Shown in pieces: positions 4,850 to 9,256 of a stretch of DNA of 9,256 nt. Each line of letters starts with the position of its first letter. Position 1 is the first letter of the stretch. The translations under genes and the position numbers were made by a program. The notes beneath the pieces were generated by a model, which was not told the DNA's origin, made no database searches, and saw only the letters and a list, made by a program, of their open reading frames with translations. The stretch comes from Oscillospiraceae bacterium (GTDB lineage Bacteria > Bacillota > Clostridia > Oscillospirales > Oscillospiraceae): assembly GCA_017438675.1 (NCBI GenBank), contig JAFRUW010000203.1:1-9256 (forward strand), in the 5' to 3' direction.

Positions 4850-7800
4850 TGAAACTTCGCAGTAAGCTTTTATGCCTTGCTCTGGCAGTTGTGCTTATCA
4901 TCCCCCTGGCCGCTGTTTTCGGTCAGGCGGCGGACGGCCCTGTGGAAATCGGTACAGCCGAGGAGTTTGTGGAGTTCGCCTCCAACTGCGCCCTGGACAC
5001 ATGGAGCAAGGGCAAAAACGTGACCCTTACGGCGGACATCGACCTGACAGGTTACGACAACATAACGATTCCCATTTTCAGCGGCAATTTTAACGGCGGC
5101 GGCTTTACGATCTCCGGCGTCCTCATCACCGAGGGCGGCGCCGCAAGGGGCCTTTTCAGACATGTGGCCTCCGGCGCCACCGTCAGGGATCTCACCGTTG
5201 AAGGCATGGTCGCCCCCGAGGGCGAGCCCTCCGAAACCGGCGGCATCGCCGGGGTCAACGCCGGTACCATTCAGGGCTGCACCTTCATCGGCACGGTGAG
5301 GGGCGCGGTGAGCGTGGGCGGCATTGCCGGACTCAACGAAAAGGACGGCAATATCACCCAGTGCGGCGCGGGCGGCACCGTTGACGGCGCGCAGTACGTG
5401 GGCGGCATCGCGGGCACGAACATGGGCACAGTCACCGGCGCCCAGAACGACGCCGATGTGTGCAATGACTCCGCCGATCTCGGCATCACCGATATAGGCG
5501 GCATTGCCGGTTATTCCGCCGGGGCAATCTCCAATTCCATCAACAACGGCATTATCGGTATGCTCCATACCGGCTACAATATAGGCGGCGTCGCAGGACG
5601 TCAGGACGGCACAGTAAACAACTGCGTGAACGCGGGCGAGATCTACGGCCGGAAGGACGTGGGCGGCATAGTGGGTGAGCTTGAGCCCTTTATAAACCTC
5701 ATCCTCACCGACGATCTTCTGGAAAAGCTGAATACGGAGCTGAACACTCTCCATGATAAGATAAAGAGCACCATCTCCGAAACAGACACCGCCAATTCCG
5801 ACCTTCAGAAGCGCCTCCAGAACGCGGCCCAGTATATCGACACCGCAAGCTCCAATACAAACACCCTCCTGTCCCAGATTTCCGAGGCCATAAACGTAAG
5901 CGACAGCAATATGGACTCCTCCACCGCTCTGGTGTATTCCAGTCTGGGCAGCTATTCCTCCACCCTCTCCGACATGAGGGACGCCGCAGGCAAGATGGGC
6001 GACGCGGTTGAAGCCGCGTCAAACGTGCTGAAGGGACTGGAATCCGTCTCCGGAACGGGCATAAAGTCCATAAGCGACGCCGGAAAGGCGGCGAAGGCCC
6101 TCCTTGACGAGCTGGACAACACCGACAAGGCCCTGGGCAATATCGACACAAAGATAACCGCCCTGAGAAGCGCCGTCAGCGCCGGGAACACCAGCAATAT
6201 GACCACAGCCCTTTCGGATATCTCCTCCGCTGTCACATCCCTTGCCGACTCCTATGAAAAGTGCGCCGACGCGGTGGACGATTTAAGCAAGGCCCTGGCC
6301 GGCCTCATGTCCAGCGACAGCACCAATCAGAAGAACGCTCAGGACGCCCTGGAAGCCCTGGCGGACGCTTTCGCCGATATGACGGAAGGCGCGGATGACA
6401 TCGCCGAGGCAGTGAAGAAAACACCGGTAAAGGCCGAGGCGGACTTAAACAGCCTGAAATCATACCTCACCACCATGGCCAAGGGCGCTGACGACATGAT
6501 AAAAGCGGCAGACAACGGGGAAAAGGCCCTTGACACAATCGGCAAGGCACTGGGCGAGTTCAGTCCCTCCCTTTCCGCCCTTAACGACCCGGTTTCAAAG
6601 CTCAAAAAAGCGGCGGAGGACTGTGAGGACGGCTTCAAGACAACCTCCTCCGACCTTGTGAAGATAAAGGCGTATCTGACGGACCTGTCAAACGCCAAAT
6701 CATCATCCGGGTCTTCTTCCGGAAGATCCACCCTGAATCTGGCTGACAACAGCGCGTCCAAGGCGCTGTACAAGGCCGTTGTCAATCTGTCCTCCGAGAT
6801 CACCGGTCTCAACAAGGACATGACCAGCGGCAACAAGGCCTATTCCGAAAACATGACTGAGGTGAACGATCAGCTCTTCAAGGTCATGGGCCTTGTCATC
6901 GAGGCCCTTCAGGACAGGGGCACCGACGGCAACAACGTCACCGACGTGTCCGACGCCAATGTGACCGGCACCACAGGGGGCAGGGTCTCAAGCTGCACCA
7001 ATTCCGGCCTTGTCAACGGCGACCGGGACGTGGGCGGCATTGTGGGCTCCATGCAGATAGAAAACGAGCTTTCCCCCGAGGACGAGCAGAACGACACTCT
7101 CCCCGTTGAGGATCAGTTCGAGATAACGGCTGTGGTTACAAGCTGCTTAAACGACGGGGAAGTGAACGGTTACACCTCCGCAGTGGGCGGCATCGCCGGC
7201 AGAATGGACGTGGGCATCCTCACCGACAACGAGAATTACGGCAGAGTCGCCGGCGAAGGCGACTACACCGGCGGCGTGGCCGGCTTCTCCGAGACTGTCA
7301 TCAAGAGGTGCTACAACAAGAGCCTGCTGTCCGGCGACCGCTATGTGGGCGGCATCGTGGGCTCCGGCTACCGTGTGGATTCCTGCTATTCCATCGTTGA
7401 GATCGAAAAAGGCAATGAATACGTGGGCTCCGTTGCCGGAACGGGCGACACCTCCGGGGAGCTCATGACCGATAACTACTATCTTGTGAACAAGGTCCCC
7501 GCCGTGGACGGCGTCAGCTATTCCGGCGTGGCCCAGGGTATCTCCATCGAGGACCTCCAGAGCGTCACCGCCCTTCCCTCGGGCTTCTCAACCTTCACCG
7601 TCACCTGCATCGCCGACGACGAGGTCGTGGACACCGTCACCGTGCCCTACGGCACGAAGATGAGCGAGGTCGTCCTCCCCGAGGTACCGGAAAAGGCGGG
7701 TCACACCGGCCTGTGGTCACCCTTCACCACCGACACCATGGTGGTGGATCAGACCGTTTACGCCGGTTACGACAACTGGATCACCGTGGTTTCCAGCGAG

Positions 7801-8889
7801 GAGCTGGACAACGGCAGGGCTTATGCCCTTGCGGAGGGCAAGTTTACAAGGAACGCCGTGCTCCACGTTTACGACAGCACGGAATCTGCGCCCTCGTCCA
7901 ACGCCTGGGCCCTTTGGGATGTGGAGTTCTATGACACAGGGCTCCAGTCCGACACCGTAACCACCGTGAAGCTCCTGAATCAGACCGACACCCCTGCCAC
8001 GGTATGGCAGTATTACGACGGCCAGTGGTTCGAGGTTGACGCCGCAAGAAGCGGCCGGTATATGACGGTCAACATCACCGGAAGCGGCGGCACCTTCTGC
8101 ATGCGGCCAAACTATCTGTCCCTTATCATCCTCATTGCGGTGGCGGCGGCGGCCCTCATCGCCATGATCGTGATAATCGTCCTCCTTGTGAGAAGGAGCA
8201 GGAAGAAGCGGGGCAAGGCTTCCCCAAAAACTGCGGCCCATCTCAACAGCAGGCAGCAGAAGCGGGCGAACAAACGGGCAGAAAAGCAGGCGAAAAAGCA
8301 GGCAAAGAAGAAGCAGAAGCCCGTTCCCGAGAACAAAAAAGCCGGTAAGACCGGCAAAACAAGAAAGGGCAAAAAGACTCCGGAGGATACAAGACCCAAC
8401 TATCTGGGCGGCGTCATCGTTCCCACTCTGGGCGATGTAAATCCGGAGGGCGATACGGCTGATATCCTTCCCGCGGTTTCCGGGGATACCGATCCCGATC
8501 TTGAACCGCTCCTGCCCAGGGACTTCAGGCTCCCCGAGGAGGATATGCCCACAACGGAGCTTGAGACCGAGGCCATGAAGAGATGGGATGAGGTCATGGG
8601 CCCGAGACCGGAGAGAAAACTCTCCCGCAGGGAAAAACGGGAGGTAAAGAAGCTTCAGAAGAATCAGGCCAGGGCCGACAAACAGGCCGCGAAGCTGGCA
8701 ATGAAGTCCGAAAAAGAGGCGGCAAAGCAGGCAATGAGAAATGCAAAGCTTGCGAAAAAGAACGGCAAAGAGGCCGCCAAGGCCGAAAAAGCTGCCGCGA
8801 AAATTGCCGCAAAAGCCGAAAAAGAGGCGCAGAAAGCCGCTGTAAAGGCTGAAAAGGCGGCAAAAAAGGCTCAAAAGAGGGGCAAGTAA
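4849..8889 (+). CDS. Exported GLUG-repeat/helical single-pass membrane protein
   Basis: No named gene is recognised. The 1346 residues read as a modular surface protein. It has a signal peptide (1-28, likely cut near GQA-ADG), then a first GLUG beta-solenoid block with GGIAG-type motifs at 131, 157, 185, 217, 246 and 272. A mostly helical region (about 283-690), rich in Ala, Asp, Ser and Lys with spaced Leu/Gly, recalls YhgE/Pip-type heptad domains. A second GLUG block follows (motifs at 729, 780, 808, 834, 860), then an InlB/Listeria-Bacteroides-like beta repeat (about 913-974), a further beta domain (975-1085), one TM helix (about 1089-1114) and a 232-residue cytoplasmic tail with about 67 Lys/Arg. 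The ATG overlaps the MMPL stop, with AAGGAGG at 4832-4838. The head would lie outside the cell, anchored by the TM helix. Likely role, inferred: extracytoplasmic partner or adaptor of the MMPL protein, or a wall-associated adhesin. Confidence 0.85.
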   Translation: MKLRSKLLCLALAVVLIIPLAAVFGQAADGPVEIGTAEEFVEFASNCALDTWSKGKNVTLTADIDLTGYDNITIPIFSGNFNGGGFTISGVLITEGGAARGLFRHVASGATVRDLTVEGMVAPEGEPSETGGIAGVNAGTIQGCTFIGTVRGAVSVGGIAGLNEKDGNITQCGAGGTVDGAQYVGGIAGTNMGTVTGAQNDADVCNDSADLGITDIGGIAGYSAGAISNSINNGIIGMLHTGYNIGGVAGRQDGTVNNCVNAGEIYGRKDVGGIVGELEPFINLILTDDLLEKLNTELNTLHDKIKSTISETDTANSDLQKRLQNAAQYIDTASSNTNTLLSQISEAINVSDSNMDSSTALVYSSLGSYSSTLSDMRDAAGKMGDAVEAASNVLKGLESVSGTGIKSISDAGKAAKALLDELDNTDKALGNIDTKITALRSAVSAGNTSNMTTALSDISSAVTSLADSYEKCADAVDDLSKALAGLMSSDSTNQKNAQDALEALADAFADMTEGADDIAEAVKKTPVKAEADLNSLKSYLTTMAKGADDMIKAADNGEKALDTIGKALGEFSPSLSALNDPVSKLKKAAEDCEDGFKTTSSDLVKIKAYLTDLSNAKSSSGSSSGRSTLNLADNSASKALYKAVVNLSSEITGLNKDMTSGNKAYSENMTEVNDQLFKVMGLVIEALQDRGTDGNNVTDVSDANVTGTTGGRVSSCTNSGLVNGDRDVGGIVGSMQIENELSPEDEQNDTLPVEDQFEITAVVTSCLNDGEVNGYTSAVGGIAGRMDVGILTDNENYGRVAGEGDYTGGVAGFSETVIKRCYNKSLLSGDRYVGGIVGSGYRVDSCYSIVEIEKGNEYVGSVAGTGDTSGELMTDNYYLVNKVPAVDGVSYSGVAQGISIEDLQSVTALPSGFSTFTVTCIADDEVVDTVTVPYGTKMSEVVLPEVPEKAGHTGLWSPFTTDTMVVDQTVYAGYDNWITVVSSEELDNGRAYALAEGKFTRNAVLHVYDSTESAPSSNAWALWDVEFYDTGLQSDTVTTVKLLNQTDTPATVWQYYDGQWFEVDAARSGRYMTVNITGSGGTFCMRPNYLSLIILIAVAAAALIAMIVIIVLLVRRSRKKRGKASPKTAAHLNSRQQKRANKRAEKQAKKQAKKKQKPVPENKKAGKTGKTRKGKKTPEDTRPNYLGGVIVPTLGDVNPEGDTADILPAVSGDTDPDLEPLLPRDFRLPEEDMPTTELETEAMKRWDEVMGPRPERKLSRREKREVKKLQKNQARADKQAAKLAMKSEKEAAKQAMRNAKLAKKNGKEAAKAEKAAAKIAAKAEKEAQKAAVKAEKAAKKAQKRGK

Positions 8890-8892
8890 CGT

Positions 8893-9256
8893 ATGTCAAC
8901 GAAAAGCGACGTCCTTGCGATCCTGGAGCGGAACAGGGACAGAGACGTCTCCGGCCAGGAGCTGGCGGAAAGTCTCGGAGTGTCCCGCACCGCCGTGTGG
9001 AAGGCTATAAAGGCCATCCGGGAGGACGGTTACGAGGTCACAGCCATGACAAAGCGGGGCTACAGGCTGGCGGACAAGGAGATCCTTTCGAAGGAGGGGA
9101 TCACCGCCCGCATGACAAAGCCCGTTCCCGTGATCGTGTTCGGTGAGATCGACTCCACCAACGCCGAGGCCAAGCGGCTGATAGCGGCGGGGGCATGTCA
9201 CGGTACGGTAATTGCCGCGGATATGCAGACCGCCGGACGGGGCAGATCGGGGAAAA
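8893..9256 (+). CDS. birA: Biotin-protein ligase / biotin repressor, 5' part only
   Basis: The window holds the first 121 codons. Residues 1 to about 58 form a winged-helix DNA-binding domain (SGQELAESLGVSRTAVWKAI, ending in KRGYRLA), as in bifunctional BirA, which represses biotin genes. The catalytic domain follows, with DSTNAEAKRL near residue 86 and QTAGRGRSGK at the edge, the biotinyl-5'-AMP-binding GRGR loop. The enzyme activates biotin with ATP and attaches it to the carboxyl carrier protein of acetyl-CoA carboxylase or related carboxylases. The ATG lies 3 bp after the previous stop; AGAGGGG (8876-8882), within the end of that gene, is the probable ribosome site. So birA is likely read as part of the MMPL operon. 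The 3' part lies outside the window; nothing suggests truncation within the visible part. Confidence 0.95.
   Translation, partial: MSTKSDVLAILERNRDRDVSGQELAESLGVSRTAVWKAIKAIREDGYEVTAMTKRGYRLADKEILSKEGITARMTKPVPVIVFGEIDSTNAEAKRLIAAGACHGTVIAADMQTAGRGRSGK

Noticed and set aside
4870..5754. A 294-codon minus-strand ORF opposite the start of the GLUG gene
   Set aside because: Its sequence is the reverse of the Gly/Ala-rich GLUG repeats; the plus-strand frame has a signal peptide, repeats and a coupled start.
5230..7450. Tandem GGCGGCAT-like DNA repeats as a CRISPR or DNA repeat array
   Set aside because: They are codons for the protein-level GLUG motif, diverged at the DNA level, in a continuous reading frame and without uniform spacers.
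7717..8874. A 385-codon minus-strand ORF rich in Leu/Phe/Cys, superficially membrane-like
   Set aside because: The hydrophobic look arises because Lys codons (AAG/AAA) of the real gene read as Leu/Phe (CTT/TTT) on the other strand. There is no promoter or ribosome site for it.
4849..8889. Type VII secretion (EsaA/YueB-like) component, because of the YhgE-like helical region
   Set aside because: No WXG100 protein, FtsK/SpoIIIE-type ATPase or EssB/EssC-like gene is in the window, the protein has one C-terminal TM helix, and the GLUG blocks are not part of EsaA.

Overview
This window looks like chromosomal DNA from a Gram-positive Clostridia-type bacterium, most likely an Oscillospirales (Oscillospiraceae/Ruminococcaceae-like) gut lineage. 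The reasons are strong AAGGAGG/GGAGG ribosome binding sites, a TTG start, GC-rich genes separated by AT-rich spacers with good sigma-A-type promoters, and the protein types present (Firmicutes-type MMPL transporter, GLUG-repeat surface protein, BirA). The lineage is inferred from these features, not from a search.

Layout. Positions 1-335 hold no gene I can support. They contain three inverted repeats and, next to glyA, a textbook intrinsic terminator on the minus strand. glyA (serine hydroxymethyltransferase) fills 336-1580 on the minus strand, with a near-consensus promoter (TTGAAA-17-TATAAT) just upstream. The 629-bp intergenic region 1581-2209 is unusually busy. It holds three inverted repeats upstream of the glyA promoter, then a self-contained minus-strand transcription unit (about 1765-1920) with its own promoter, a foldable three-way-junction body and a strong terminator. 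This is a good candidate for an unannotated structured small RNA of about 156 nt. A 20-codon ORF overlaps it and is the competing explanation. Next come direct and inverted repeats, and then the promoter and folded leader of the plus-strand operon.

The plus-strand operon runs from 2210 past the window end. It encodes an MMPL/RND-type 12-TM protein (2210-4849), a 1346-residue exported single-pass membrane protein built of GLUG repeats interrupted by a long helical domain (4849-8889), and the start of birA (from 8893, cut by the window end). The first two genes overlap at TAATG and the third starts 3 bp after the second ends, so all three are probably co-transcribed and partly translationally coupled.

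The most interesting points are these. (1) The MMPL protein seems to have lost both intramembrane aspartates expected of proton-driven family members (Tyr234 and Gln652 stand in their places). (2) Its acidic cytoplasmic tail matches in charge the very Lys/Ala-rich cytoplasmic tail of its partner, suggesting a dedicated two-protein envelope complex. (3) The partner has a helical, YhgE/Pip-like domain of about 410 residues inserted between two blocks of a beta-solenoid. (4) The candidate small RNA lies between the divergent units.
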